From: Iodobacter sp025352645
GTDB lineage: Bacteria; Pseudomonadota; Gammaproteobacteria; Burkholderiales; Chitinibacteraceae
DNA: 64,000 bases
Direction: 5' to 3'
Assembly: GCF_033446605.1 (NCBI RefSeq)
Contig: NZ_JAWQUO010000005.1
Coordinates: 1-64,000 of the forward strand
This document shows positions 46,301-56,537 of the stretch, piece after piece. The position numbers and the translations under genes were made by a program. The notes below the pieces were generated by a model. That model was not told the origin of the DNA, did not search any database, and was given only the letters and a program-made list of their open reading frames with translations. Position 1 is the first letter of the stretch. Each line of letters opens with the position of its first letter.

Positions 46301-48825
46301 AACGCTGCCGCTCCAGCCGCCATCGCACGGGTACGGGCATCTTTGCTGCCTTGCATCATGAGCAACATTTGCTCTGCAGTTTGTGCCGCCGAGATCACTG
46401 CACTGCTGACCTTGGTGGTGATCCCCGTTTGCTCCATTTCATGCTGTTCTTGGTGCTGCTGCTGATCCACTGTGCTGCTGATATCAATACGCTTGCTCGT
46501 CAGCAGCAGGTCTTTTCCTGCGCTGAGGTCTGTGCCTTGTAATGCAATGCTCTCTTTGGCTTTCAAGGTGACATTGGCATTCTGGCTAATAATGCTACTT
46601 TGCAGTCCCCCTTGCTGGGTACTCTGGTCTTTCCAGTGATCTTCATTCTGCCGAACCCCATTGGTCTGGCTCATATTGCCGCCAGCAACTTCTCCAATCT
46701 GCTGGCCGTGCTCATTTAGCTCAGACATCCGCTCAATTTGGCCAGACTGGCCAATAATCCGCCCCTGATCTGCACTTAATAAAACCTCGCCTTGCGCCAC
46801 AACTGCCGCACCAGCAAGATGGATGTCTCCCTTGGCAGCGCTAATTTCAATTGTTTTACCACTGATCAGGCTGGCGGTTTGTGCCCCGCCCAAATCCTTA
46901 CCATCGCCTTCTTTACGCCCTTGATTGTAAGGAAGAGAAGAAACATGCCCAGCATTTGCCGCGCCATCCAATGTCCTTACGGCATCGCCTAATGAGGGCA
47001 CGCCCAATGAAATGCTATGCCCATATTGATAGGATGCATTGCTACTATCCAAACGATCATTCATAGCAAGGATATTGACTTGATTATTCGCTTGCAGCAG
47101 GGTTTTGCCTTCCCCTTGAATGCTTGATCCTGAAACCATTAGATCCCCCCCTTGCCACTGGCCTGTTGCATCTTTTTCACCTAAAGCACGCACCGTGATA
47201 TCTTGCCCAGCCGTGATATGGCTCCCTCGATGGGTGGTACTTTGCATCTCAGTTTGAGACCCAGAGCGACTCTCTTGGTAAGCCAACGACAAGCCCGGCG
47301 TATCCATGCCCGTCGCCGCCAATTCATTCAGCGCAGATTTGGCCCCTTGATAGCCTTGTTGCGTATCACGAATGGTCTTAAGGTTTTGAACCGTATCAAA
47401 AGGTGTACCGACCACCTGCAAGCTTAAACCTCGGCTTGTTTCTTCATGCTGTTGGCTGCTATTAAGCTGATCCTGGCTGGTTTCAATACTGACATTACGG
47501 CCTTCTAGGGTAATCGTTCCCGCTAAGGCGCTCACATCACTGCCGCCAATTTTTAGATCACGGCCAGCCTGCACACTGACTTTACCGCCTAGGGCCAATA
47601 CTGATAGATAACCCATCAGAGAAAATGCCTGACTTCTTCTCTTCCCTTAAATGGGTTTGCTGTGAAGTATTGCTTGAGGCCAAAAGGCTAATATCCCTCC
47701 CAGCCAATAGCGCTACATCCTGCTCCCCAACAATACTACTGCCATTCACCTTAATATCATTCCCCGCCTGCACCTTCATGCTGTTGCCAGACAAACTACT
47801 GCCGATGGCTTGAGTCGTGCGGCTGGTGTCAAAGGTGGTGGTGGTCGAGCTGGAGAACCAGCCTCGGCTTTCGCGGAAGGTTTCACGGGTATCGGTTTGC
47901 GTCACATCAATCGAATTGATCTCGATATCTTTTTTAGCCGCTAAGCTCAGTAGGCCTTTTTCTGCCAGCAGATCTGCGCCTTTCAGGCTGATATTGCCAT
48001 CTGGGCCGATGGCTTTAATGCTGAGATTCTGCCCAGCCGTGACGCTGCCGCCTTGTAAGCTCTCCTTGCTAAAGGCGTGTCTATCGTAGCGATTATTGCC
48101 TGCGCGCTGAACATCACTAGATTGAAACTCCTTAGCAGCAGAGATTTGCACACTGCTGCCTATCAAAATAGAGTCCTTTCCTGTGTGGAAATCTGTGCCT
48201 AACAGCGTTAAATCCCCCCCCGACAGCAACTTGGCATTTTGCCCCGCACTGATGCTACTAATATTTTGCTGTGTAGCTTGTAGCTTGTAGCTTGTAGCTT
48301 TAAATAATTGGTGCGCCCTCCCGCCCAATCGTTACCAGTGACTATTTGCAAACTACTGCTAGTGGCGACACTTTGGCTATCGATCTTGCCTACGGCTTGC
48401 ATGCTTAGATCTTGCGCTGCCTGTACGCTGGCGGCTTTAAGCAGCAGATCGCGGCCTGCGCTCAGGCTGATTTCGCCGCCTTGCACAGTCGCTTGCCGGT
48501 CTAGATTAGATTGCTTGGCCGTGCCCGCCGCGTTTGTAGTTTCAACCATCGCCAGCGTTTGCAAGACAATATCGCGGCCCGCACTCAGGCTAAGTTTGCT
48601 GCCCTCGCCCATACCCACAATCTGGCCGGATTGATTTTGTAAATCATTATTGGCATGGATAAAGATTTGCTGGCCGCCGATTTGCCCGTGATCATTGAAT
48701 ACATCACGGCCCGCATTCAGCGTGAGTTTGTTGCCCACAATGCTGGAATTGCGGTTCACCAGATCTTCGCTGCTGCTTAAATGCACTTCACGCGCAGAGA
48801 TCACCGCCCCGCCTATCTTTACCTA
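43309..48825 (-). pseudogene. Orphan CdiA module d: haemagglutinin-repeat framework with C-terminal deaminase toxin, frameshifted
   Basis: The longest displaced module (about 5.5 kb) starts at GGAVISAREVHLSS, just after the PoNi stop, and carries haemagglutinin repeats, PT-VENN and MENN (44472-44461). It is broken twice. One break is at a 7-bp tandem repeat (48272-48299); the other is near 47600, where about 25 codons are missing relative to the large cdiA. From 47616 the frame is open for 1435 residues. The 383-residue toxin ends with DTEYKILENFAQQ and TERSPCVSCTDVISRQFLERFPNVEV, the Glu and PCxxC zinc signature of Toxin_deaminase (BURPS668_1122-type). It should deaminate a nucleic-acid base if delivered. 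The toxin part itself looks intact. Confidence 0.8.
48272..48299. repeat. Heptanucleotide tandem repeat, (TGTAGCT)x4, inside a cdiA reading frame
   Basis: Four perfect copies of TGTAGCT lie in the haemagglutinin-repeat region of module d. The flanking coding frames (GGRTNYL before, QQNISSISAG after on the minus strand) join in frame only with 2 or 5 copies. With four copies the frame is off. Confidence 0.85.
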
Positions 48826-48835
48826 CATTTACACC

Positions 48836-49732
48836 TTATTTACGCCTAAATAATTTTGAGAAGAATCCGCGTTTAGGTTCGTCAATAGCCTCTGGAAGTG
48901 CAATGCTTATCTCCACCATAGGATGAGTACTTGGCCCGTCGGGTCTTAATAAATCGCCCGGATAATACTCGTGCCTTAAACATTGGGAGTCATCTAAACC
49001 CAAGGCCTTAGCCACAGCAACGGCCTCTACACACCAGCGACCAAAATACGCTCCCCCTTCAAAATTACGATCTCCATATGTATACCAATAAGGGCGCTCA
49101 TACATGGCGGTATCCGCAGACAAGCCCTTCTTGGCAGGGCGATTCAACTCTTTGTACCATTTGTCTACAAACACAAACAATCGCTTGGCTTGCTCATCAA
49201 CAGGGGCATTCACCGCATCAAGTAACCGCTGATAAGGCTTAGGGTGGCAAAGCCGAGAACCAATCTTCCGCCCTGACTGACGTGAAGCAATAACACGATC
49301 CAATAATTCATCCTGTCCCTCATTTCCTATTAATGCTAATAATCGTTGCCATTGCTCCTCTGGAATAGATAGAGCCAAAGCCAAACCCACAAGCCAGAAA
49401 CAAACAATGTAATGATCCAGATTCACGGTCCAAGCATGACGCGTATATTGCTGCTCTTCTGTCCAGATATCTTTTCCTAATCGTTCAGATTCTTCCCATG
49501 CATCTAATAATGGTGAAAAATACTGAGACAATTCACTAATTTCATCACCGCGAGAATAACGACGTAATATTTGATGCCAATTCTCTTGAGCGAGTTGAAA
49601 GATATACTGCGGACGATAAGATGGATCGCCCGATGGTTCTTTGAGTTTTTCTAAAACATCTCCAATACGACCATCGCAATAATTCACCCATTCATCCCAA
49701 TAAGCTTGCCCCCCTAATGATGAACGTATCAT
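48836..49732 (-). CDS. PoNi-type immunity protein (DUF1910/DUF1911)
   Basis: The 298-residue protein has an N-terminal DUF1910-like helical half (SLGGQAYWDEWVNYCDGRI...) and a C-terminal DUF1911-like half (KGLSADTAMYERPYWYTYGDRNFEGGAYFGRWCVEAVAVAKALG). That combination defines PoNi immunity proteins that neutralise PoNe DNases. Its ATG overlaps the toxin stop by 4 bp. The tail FFSKLFRRK is basic. It is expected to protect against the module c toxin and kin carrying the same one. Confidence 0.85.
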   Translation of the reverse strand: MIRSSLGGQAYWDEWVNYCDGRIGDVLEKLKEPSGDPSYRPQYIFQLAQENWHQILRRYSRGDEISELSQYFSPLLDAWEESERLGKDIWTEEQQYTRHAWTVNLDHYIVCFWLVGLALALSIPEEQWQRLLALIGNEGQDELLDRVIASRQSGRKIGSRLCHPKPYQRLLDAVNAPVDEQAKRLFVFVDKWYKELNRPAKKGLSADTAMYERPYWYTYGDRNFEGGAYFGRWCVEAVAVAKALGLDDSQCLRHEYYPGDLLRPDGPSTHPMVEISIALPEAIDEPKRGFFSKLFRRK

Positions 49733-52155
49733 TTTTTTCCTCCCAGTAATTTAGATGCGAGGCTCGGATCAGAGAAAAAACGTCCATTTTTATCTAGCAC
49801 GCCAACGGTTATTCGCCCAAATGGATCCGTATGAACTAGCCACTTTTCAACACGCCCTTGGTTCATTGCATCAAAAATCTTATTTGCTGCTATTGTATTA
49901 TTTTCAACCGACTCTAATACCCGATTGTAATTAGTATTTGCTCCTGACAGCCAGCTATCGCTCATCTGCAAACCATCTTTAGTTTCTTTTAAAACAGATG
50001 AGCCAAATTTATATTCCACCACAATATAATCAACATTAGGTTTATTGACTTTATAAAGATCATCAATCCCAGTTTGTCCAATTCCCGGAGAACGACCTAT
50101 TTTCTGAGCACCCGGAGCAAGGCTCGTAATCTTTTCACCCCCAAGTAAATCGCCAACAACACTTTTTTGTGCATTAGTCAGATTACGAAAATCCATTAAT
50201 GGCTTGCCATCTACAGCAAATACACCGCCTTTTGCCACTAATTGATCAAATTTCGCAGTATTAACTAAAGCCTCCAGCCCTTGCTCTGAAAGCACCACGC
50301 CCGCCTTAGCTAAAGCCACACCGCCCTTAGCAACGCCACCTACCCCTGTTGCCACACTCCCCACTTGCCAAATCAAGCTTCCAAGGTCTTTACCAAACTG
50401 TTCTGCCTGAACATCACCACCTTGGGTTAGCGCTTGATCCATTCGAGCCATTTTTAAGTTCAGCTCGCCCAAGATGGTTTCACCCAACTGCTGTCTGACT
50501 TCTGGGCTAGTAATAATTTGTTTTAATCCATTTAAACCTGCAATTGGATCAGCTAGAAATTGTGCAATGCCCTTTACATCACTCCAACCGGACTCTGCTA
50601 AGCCCTTACCAATACCGGTTGCGGTCAGTCCATCCTGCTTTCCGCTTATATATGCCCACTTACCACTTACCTTAATTTCGTCAAGTAAACTCTTTGCCTC
50701 TTTTAATTCCTTTAAATACTGAGCATTTTGGCTTGGCGAAAGCCAATTATTCTCCATCTCAATCTGTGCCGCATTATTTGCTGCGACTGCATTACCACCT
50801 GTTGCCTCTGCAATCCCCGCAATCAGACTACCCACCAGATTTTTACGTTGCTCTTTCTGAGTATCACTCAGGCTATCTGCTGCCGTAAGGGCGTTGTTGA
50901 TCACTACGCTGGATGCGGCTCCCACGGCGGCGCTGCTGCAGTTGCTGCTCGTTGCCGCTGCTCCGGCGCAGGATGCGATGGCGTGTAGGGCGGCGCGGAC
51001 GTTTTGGCTGGTTTGGTTTTCTTCTCCCTTTTGGGTCTGGAAGCTGTCGGCGATGTCTTTGATCTTTTCAGCGCTTATGCTTTGCAGATAGCCAACGGTG
51101 GCGTTTTGTAGCAGGCCACTCATGCCTCCAGTGACATTGCCACCCACGGCCACTTGCAGCACGGTCATGGCGCGACCATATTCGCCGCCTGGGGTCCATT
51201 TGTCTGCGTCGGCTTTTTGCTCTGTTTGGCGGGCTTGCAGCTGTATCAGATCATCAATACGTGCTTGATCTTTTTGCCCTGCTGGTTTGGCGTTTTCTGC
51301 TGTTAATGCTTTGTCGGTGGCCTCTAGCGCTGCCTTGGCTTTATCCGCATCCGCCGCGCGATTGGCCATAAAGCGGCCCGTTTCCTGAACCAGCGCTTTA
51401 GCCGCAGCCATTTGCTCTGCCAACTGTTGTTTATTAAAGTTGTTGGCCAGCTTTTGCTGTGCACCATCGGTATCGTGATTCAGGCTGGCGATGGTTTCGG
51501 CCGCAGTTTGGCCGGTCAGCGCTTTTTGTTTTGCATCATCCGTCAGGGTGATCTGGCCCTGGCTGATGGCACTCTTGGTGTTGCTGCTGTCACTATCCTG
51601 CGCACCGATTACTGATGGTGTGCTTGCACTTACATTGGATTGATCAGCGCTCTTGCTTTCAGATTTTTTGCCTGACGAACTAAAATCAAGCCCGCCACCT
51701 AAGCCGATGGCGCTGGTCTCGGCATGGTTGTTGATGTCTTTTTGCGTCAGCGTGCCTGTGCTGAGCTTATTTTTACCCGCATCACTGATGCTGGCAATCA
51801 CCGCCCCTGTCAGATCGGTATTGTTTTTAACCTTGATATCAAAGCCATCTTTGCCTGCAAAAATGCCACTTTGCTCATTTACCGCGGCATAGTCATTGTG
51901 CGTTTTATCATAGGAAGCGCTGGCACTCCCACTCGCACTGCCATAGCCAATGGTGACACTGGCACTGCCCCCCTATTTGCTTATTGTCGAATTGACTAAT
52001 GTCTTGCAGGCTTCCAATATTTAAATTGCCTTTGATATCTGCAATGACTTGCTGGCCTGTCACCGTTGCGCCGCGCAAGTTGGTATCTCCCCCTGAAATC
52101 AGGGTGAGTGTTTTTCCGGCGTTTAATTGGCTGTTCTGCCAAACGACATCGCTTG
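49729..52155 (-). pseudogene. Orphan CdiA module c with C-terminal PoNe-type DNase toxin; frameshift in the framework
   Basis: Framework sequence (DVVWQNSQLNAGKTL...) begins at about 52155 and is out of frame with the rest because of a six-G tract (complement of CCCCCC near 51968-51973) where the related module f has five. From there the frame is open through PT-VENN and MENN (50757-50746) to a 338-residue toxin. The toxin ends with GQTGIDDLYKVNKPNVDYIVVEYKFGSS and KDGLQMSDSWLSG, the D...ExK core and downstream motif of PoNe (polymorphic nuclease effector) domains. A hydrophobic glycine-rich stretch (about 120-180 of the toxin region) may help import. The adjacent PoNi gene supports the call. 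Confidence 0.82.
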
Positions 52156-52169
52156 AGAGTATGAAACAT

Positions 52170-52217
52170 AGCAGGATTTAAGTTTGCTCTGCCCCCAGTT
52201 ATTTGACCCCAGTTATT
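52170..52217. repeat. Junction repeat, copy 2 (upstream edge of module c)
   Basis: AGCAGGATTTAAGTTTGCTC continues with two tandem copies of (G/A)CCCC-AGTTATT. The first 35 bases match 42085-42119. It marks the point where the cdiA framework of module c begins abruptly. Confidence 0.65.
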
Positions 52218-52222
52218 CTAAT

Positions 52223-52471
52223 TTAATAATCTATGCCTAATGTTTCCGGCAATTTATTCACGAATACTTTCTTCTCTATTCCTTCGTACTTATCAGATAA
52301 ATCTTTAATTTTCTCACACAACTCAGACCTGAGGTCATCATTAATCAACTGCAATTCAGATGACAATTTCTCGAGCATATCAACTGCCAAGTCCTCATTT
52401 AATAGCTCTTGGTTTGAAAATTCCAAAAATATAGCAACATCAACCAATGCCTTAACTAAATGATCATCCAT
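52223..52471 (-). CDS. Small acidic protein, possible orphan immunity protein
   Basis: The 82-residue protein is helical and acidic (MDDHLVKALVDVAIFLEFSNQELLNEDLAVDMLEKLSSELQL) with AAGGAATG before the ATG. It sits at the end of a string of immunity genes between modules b and c and has no toxin next to it. Size and acidity fit an immunity protein; the family was not recognised. Confidence 0.5.
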   Translation of the reverse strand: MDDHLVKALVDVAIFLEFSNQELLNEDLAVDMLEKLSSELQLINDDLRSELCEKIKDLSDKYEGIEKKVFVNKLPETLGIDY

Positions 52472-52551
52472 GACAACATTCCTTACATTACTATTTTTAT
52501 TTTTAAATAAACAAATCCATATTTATATAATATTTTCACCTCATGTTGCCT

Positions 52552-52758
52552 TCAAACTACAACCCACTCCAGATCGTTTTCTGAAACTGTTACTACAGCC
52601 AAAGCTTCCCCATTGGCATCAACAAACTCGACCTCATACTCCGCCAACCCCTCTAAGGAAAAAACCATCAATATAGTGCCAATAGTTTTAGCAGGGACAT
52701 CAACGTGAAGTCTAGACTTTGATTGAATCACATCATATTCCAAAAATTTTTCTTTCAT
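52552..52758 (-). CDS. DUF4926 family immunity protein
   Basis: The 68-residue SH3-like small beta protein (LEYDVIQSKSRLHVDVPAKTIGTILMVF...YEVEFVDANGEALAVVTVSENDL) matches DUF4926, which usually sits next to DUF6883 toxins in polymorphic toxin loci. Its ATG overlaps the stop of the toxin tail at 52755-52919 by the ATGA arrangement, confirming the pairing even though most of that toxin has been lost. Confidence 0.75.
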   Translation of the reverse strand: MKEKFLEYDVIQSKSRLHVDVPAKTIGTILMVFSLEGLAEYEVEFVDANGEALAVVTVSENDLEWVVV

Positions 52759-52919
52759 TTATTTGCTGGCATCCTTGTAACTAAACGAATAATTCCATCG
52801 TTATTTTTTACCCAACCAAATGTAATATTTATTACCCTACCATTACCCCCAACAATTGGAATGACCTGATAAAACTTCACACTATACGGTGCAAATACTG
52901 TCTTTACCGCTACCAATAT
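52755..52919 (-). pseudogene. C-terminal fragment of a DUF6883-like toxin
   Basis: A 54-codon remnant without start follows in-frame stops (TAA at 52922-52920). It encodes ...VKTVFAPYSVKFYQ...VINITFGWVKNNDGIIRLVTRMPANK. The segment ITFGWVKNNDGIIRLVTRMP fits the terminal strands of DUF6883 domains. It is directly coupled to a DUF4926 gene. Confidence 0.6.
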
Positions 52920-52953
52920 TTATTAACAATTATAATTTATAATCTTCGAATTC

Positions 52954-53277
52954 TCACGCAAGGAATCTTGATATCTTCGTGGCAATTTCTTGCCAATCAA
53001 TTCCCTCACATGAATCAACTTTACATCTAATTATTTCACAAATTTCATGAAAATCAAATGACCTAACAATAATCATATGACGCCCCCAAGTTGGTTCCCA
53101 TACATGTTTACTGACCCACCCCGCGGTACATACGAGCACTTCAAAATTATCGGAACCTGAAGAGTCACTCATACCAATTCGTATTAATAGATTCAAACAA
53201 AAACAACTCTTGTCTTCAGGAGTAAACACATCCATATCATACAAGTCACTAGAAATACTTCTCACAATAGGCTTCAT
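52954..53277 (-). CDS. Imm8-family orphan immunity protein
   Basis: The 107-residue protein fits Imm8: VRSISSDLYDMDVFTPEDKSCFCLNLLIRIG, then SDNFEVLVCTAGWVS, WGRHMIIVRSFDF and the C-terminal CEGIDWQEIATKIS. No matching toxin lies next to it. It is preceded by the immunity gene of module b and an AT-rich 93-bp gap. It would neutralise toxins of other strains and is probably the survivor of a lost module. Confidence 0.75.
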   Translation of the reverse strand: MKPIVRSISSDLYDMDVFTPEDKSCFCLNLLIRIGMSDSSGSDNFEVLVCTAGWVSKHVWEPTWGRHMIIVRSFDFHEICEIIRCKVDSCEGIDWQEIATKISRFLA

Positions 53278-53370
53278 TTTATACCTTGTTATTTTGTAAC
53301 ATTTAAATGTTTATTATTTATTATTTATTTTAACATCCTTATCACTAATAACATTTATATTCACAATATT

Positions 53371-53964
53371 TCAATCTGGAATTACCCGCAACATCGTAAT
53401 TATTTGATCCGTACTTTCGGACAAATCGAGAGCATGCTGCCCTCCAACAATAAGCCCGCCATAACTTTCATCAACGTAAAACCACTCATCACCAGAGTCA
53501 TAATGCATGGATGTATAAGGAAGAAAAGAATCCACACGATCTCCCAACCTCATGCCCTCTGGCAATCTACCTTGATATGATAAATCTAAATTTTTCGCAT
53601 CAAATTTAGAGGATTTTTTAATATCATCAGAATAACAATCAACCAACCAGACTGTCACAGTCAAAACAACCCCATTACTTATTTTTATCGTTAAAGATCG
53701 ATCATCAATCCCAATTCCATCTTCTTGACCAGCCCCCCCAAATCGTGCATCTGTACTTAGAAAGGAAATATACTCCATATTTTCTTCTTTTCTAAGCACT
53801 GGCCCCCCTGGAAAATGAAATAAATCGATCGTTCCAACCACCTTATATTTTTGCAATACCTTGTCCAAGTCCGCAACTTTTGTGCCCAACATAATTCCTG
53901 CACACGATTCATACGGGACAATAGGACAATTCCAATTCACATTCATCTCAATTTCTTTTGTCAT
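53371..53964 (-). CDS. Putative immunity protein of CDI module b
   Basis: The 197-residue acidic protein (NVNWNCPIVPYESCAGIMLGTKVADLDKVLQKY... EWFYVDESYGGLIVGGQHALDL) starts at the ATG at 53964, overlapping the toxin stop as ATGA, with GGAG 6 bases upstream; an in-frame start 12 bases earlier is less likely. The tight coupling to the toxin of module b marks it as its cdiI. No family was recognised. Confidence 0.65.
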   Translation of the reverse strand: MTKEIEMNVNWNCPIVPYESCAGIMLGTKVADLDKVLQKYKVVGTIDLFHFPGGPVLRKEENMEYISFLSTDARFGGAGQEDGIGIDDRSLTIKISNGVVLTVTVWLVDCYSDDIKKSSKFDAKNLDLSYQGRLPEGMRLGDRVDSFLPYTSMHYDSGDEWFYVDESYGGLIVGGQHALDLSESTDQIITMLRVIPD

Positions 53965-56476
53965 TTCACTCTCCAATTTTTCCCATACTTATCAAGCGGA
54001 ATAATAGTCTGTCCATCAGGATTAAAATATACCACTCGCCCTTTATTTTCAGCGGGATCATACTTTTTATAAGTTGTAGGTTCGATTATTTTCCCTATTG
54101 ATCCATCTTTATAAGTAACTTTATAGTACTGTCCTTTATGTATTGAGTCCTCACTAGCAGGACTAAACTGCACTTTGCTAACTAAAGGATGATTGTCAAC
54201 TTTAAAAACCTGTGCATTGCCAGAGGTACCCTTTATAGGTGCTTCATCAAGTGTGGCATATCCATCCATTTTATAAGCTTTTTTCAAATCGTTTTTATTT
54301 GCTCCCCAAATATTTTCCACCCCCCTTGGAATTCCTTCTTTCTTTGCTAAATCTTGACGAAGTTGAGATGCGGCCCCTATATCAGCCACCCCATCAGATT
54401 TATTATATTTTGTTGCTGTACCTGTTGTACTTGGCAATTCTGGCCCTGTCTCACTCTTTGGCGACTTCAAGGAATTATTACTACCACCAAACGCCATTGA
54501 AGCAATCGCAGCACGCATAAATTCCTTAGAATTAACCCCCTCGCTTGAAGTCATTAATTTTTCCGACTCTGCACGAGTAACAACAGCAATCCATAAAGAA
54601 CTCAAATTAAGAGACTCTTGTACTGATAAATCCCCTTTACTTGCCAATGTTTTAAGCTTCGCCAATTCGCCATCAATTTCAGTTCTTGTCACTTTACCCT
54701 GAGGCTTAGCCAAAAAATCTGCCGTACTTGTAGCAACTGTTTTAACTCTTGCAGTCGTCCCTTTTAAAAATGTTAACGCATTATTCTCCATCTCAATCTG
54801 CGCCGCATTATTCGCCGCAGCTGCATTGCCATCCGTTGCCGCAACAATGCCGGTGATGATAGAGCCCACCAGGTTCTTACGTTTTTCCTTTTCGCTGGCA
54901 GTCATCTTATCTGCGGTGGTGTTTTCAATTTCTGATAAGACGTTGTTAATCACGACGCTGGAAGCCGCGCCCACTGCAGCGCTACTGCAATTGCTGGCTG
55001 TGACCGCTGCTCCGGCGCAAGAGGCGATGGCGTGCAGGGCGGCGCGGACGTTTTGGCTAGTTTGGTTTTCTTCGCCATCCACTTTCTGGAAGCTGTTGGC
55101 TATCTCTTTGATTTTTTCAGCGCCCAAGCTTTGCACGTAAGCCACGGAGGCGTTTTGCACTAGTCCCGTTACGCCGCCGCTAACATTTCCACCCACTGCG
55201 GCTTGCAGTGCGGTCATGGCGCGGCCATAGTCTCCGCCGGGCGTCCATTTATTAGCTTCAGTTAGCTTGTCTTTTAAGGCGTTTGTTGCAGTTGGATCGG
55301 TGTTTTCTGCCAGCGCCTTTTTCGCCGCATCCGCCTCAGCCGTGCGGTTGGCCATAAAGGTATTGCCTTCTTGCAGGAAGGTTTTGGTGGCGCTGAATAG
55401 CTCGTTGATTTTTTCAGGCTTAAAATCGTTGTCTAGTTTTTGCTGCGCGCTATCGGTGTCACGGTTTAGGCTGGCGATGGTTTCGGCGGCAGTTTTGCCG
55501 GTCAGCTCTTTTTGCTTGGCTTCGTCGGTGATGGTGATTTTGGCGGTGGCGATGGCGCTTTTGGTGGTGCTTGTGCCATTGTCCCCAGCGCTGAGCGCAA
55601 CTGGCATGGTGGCCGTCACGCCACTTGGGCCTGCGTCGTAGAGTTTGCTACCAGAAGGGGCGGCCGCCTGATCACCACTTTTGCCATCATCTGGTTTTTT
55701 CTCAGTGCCGCCCATGCTAAAGCCACCGCCAATGCCGATGCTGCTGGCGCTGTATTCGGCGTGGTTGTTGATTTCTTTTTGCGTGAGCGTGCCGGTGCTG
55801 AGGGTGTTGTCCGCCGATTTGCTGGCGATCACCGCACCATTTAGATCGGTGTTGTTTTTAACCTTAATCTCAAAGCCATCTTTGCCTGCAAATAAGCCGC
55901 TTTGCTCTTGCACCGCCGCGTAGTCAGATTTCATCTTGTCCTGACTGATGCTGGCGCTGCCGGATACGCCAACGCCCACCGTCACGCTGGCGCTGACGCT
56001 GCTTTGCTTGCTGTCAAATTGGCTGGTGTCTTGGCGGCTAGCGAGTTTTAAATCGCCGCCGACGTCAGCAATGATTTTATTGCCGCTCACAACGGCGCCT
56101 TCGATACGGGTGTCATTGCCGGAGTCCAGCTCCAGGGTTTTAGCGGCGTTGATATGGCTGTTTTGCTGGGCGGTGTCTTTGCCGTCGGCATGGCCACGGC
56201 TCAGGCTGCCGTTGGCAGTCACATCATAGCTAGCGCCACCTTGGCCAAAGGTAATGGCCACCCCAGCGCCCCAGTTGGAGCTGCTGTTTTTGCTATGCTG
56301 CTCGCTCTCGTCCAGCGCCGATTGCAAGTTGATATCGCCATCCGATTTCAGCTTGATATTGCCTTTGGCATTGAGCGTGCTACCGCTATGGCTGATGCTA
56401 CTGCTTTTGGTAGTGCTTTCGGATTTTGACTCGCCATAAGTAATGCTAACGCTGAGCGATTTAGGATCTGCGGCAG
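53961..56476 (-). CDS. Orphan CdiA C-terminal module b with unrecognised toxin
   Basis: One open frame runs from about 56476 (ADPKSLSVSITYGESKSES) with no proper start, so it is a 5'-truncated copy of the framework seen at 58217-60000 in the large cdiA. A 24-residue stretch between STLNA and KGNIKLK is missing. PT-VENN and MENN (54791-54780) precede a 272-residue toxin region. Its end (KGTSGNAQVFKVDNHPLVSKVQFSPASEDSIHKGQYYKVTYKDGSIGKIIEPTTYKKY) has single His, Lys and Tyr residues that could form a small RNase-type site, but no family was recognised. It is expressed only if recombined onto cdiA or read from a cryptic promoter. Confidence 0.72.
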
Positions 56477-56493
56477 AAAAAATGGGGCCAAGA

Positions 56494-56537
56494 CTTGCAA
56501 TACAACAAATAGTTTAACTAAATTGTTGTATTGCAAG
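56494..56537. repeat. 15-bp perfect inverted repeat at the edge of module b
   Basis: CTTGCAATACAACAA (56494-56508) is the exact complement of TTGTTGTATTGCAAG (56523-56537), and the 14-base centre contains a smaller palindrome (TAGTTTAACTA). It lies 18 bases beyond the truncated 5' edge of module b and about 100 bases after the module a immunity gene. It could be a terminator without a T-run or a recombination/mobile-element end. Confidence 0.6.

Noticed and set aside
48272..48299. Heptamer repeat as part of a CRISPR or VNTR regulatory array
   Set aside because: There are only four contiguous 7-bp units without spacers, inside a coding frame; it is a simple tandem repeat.
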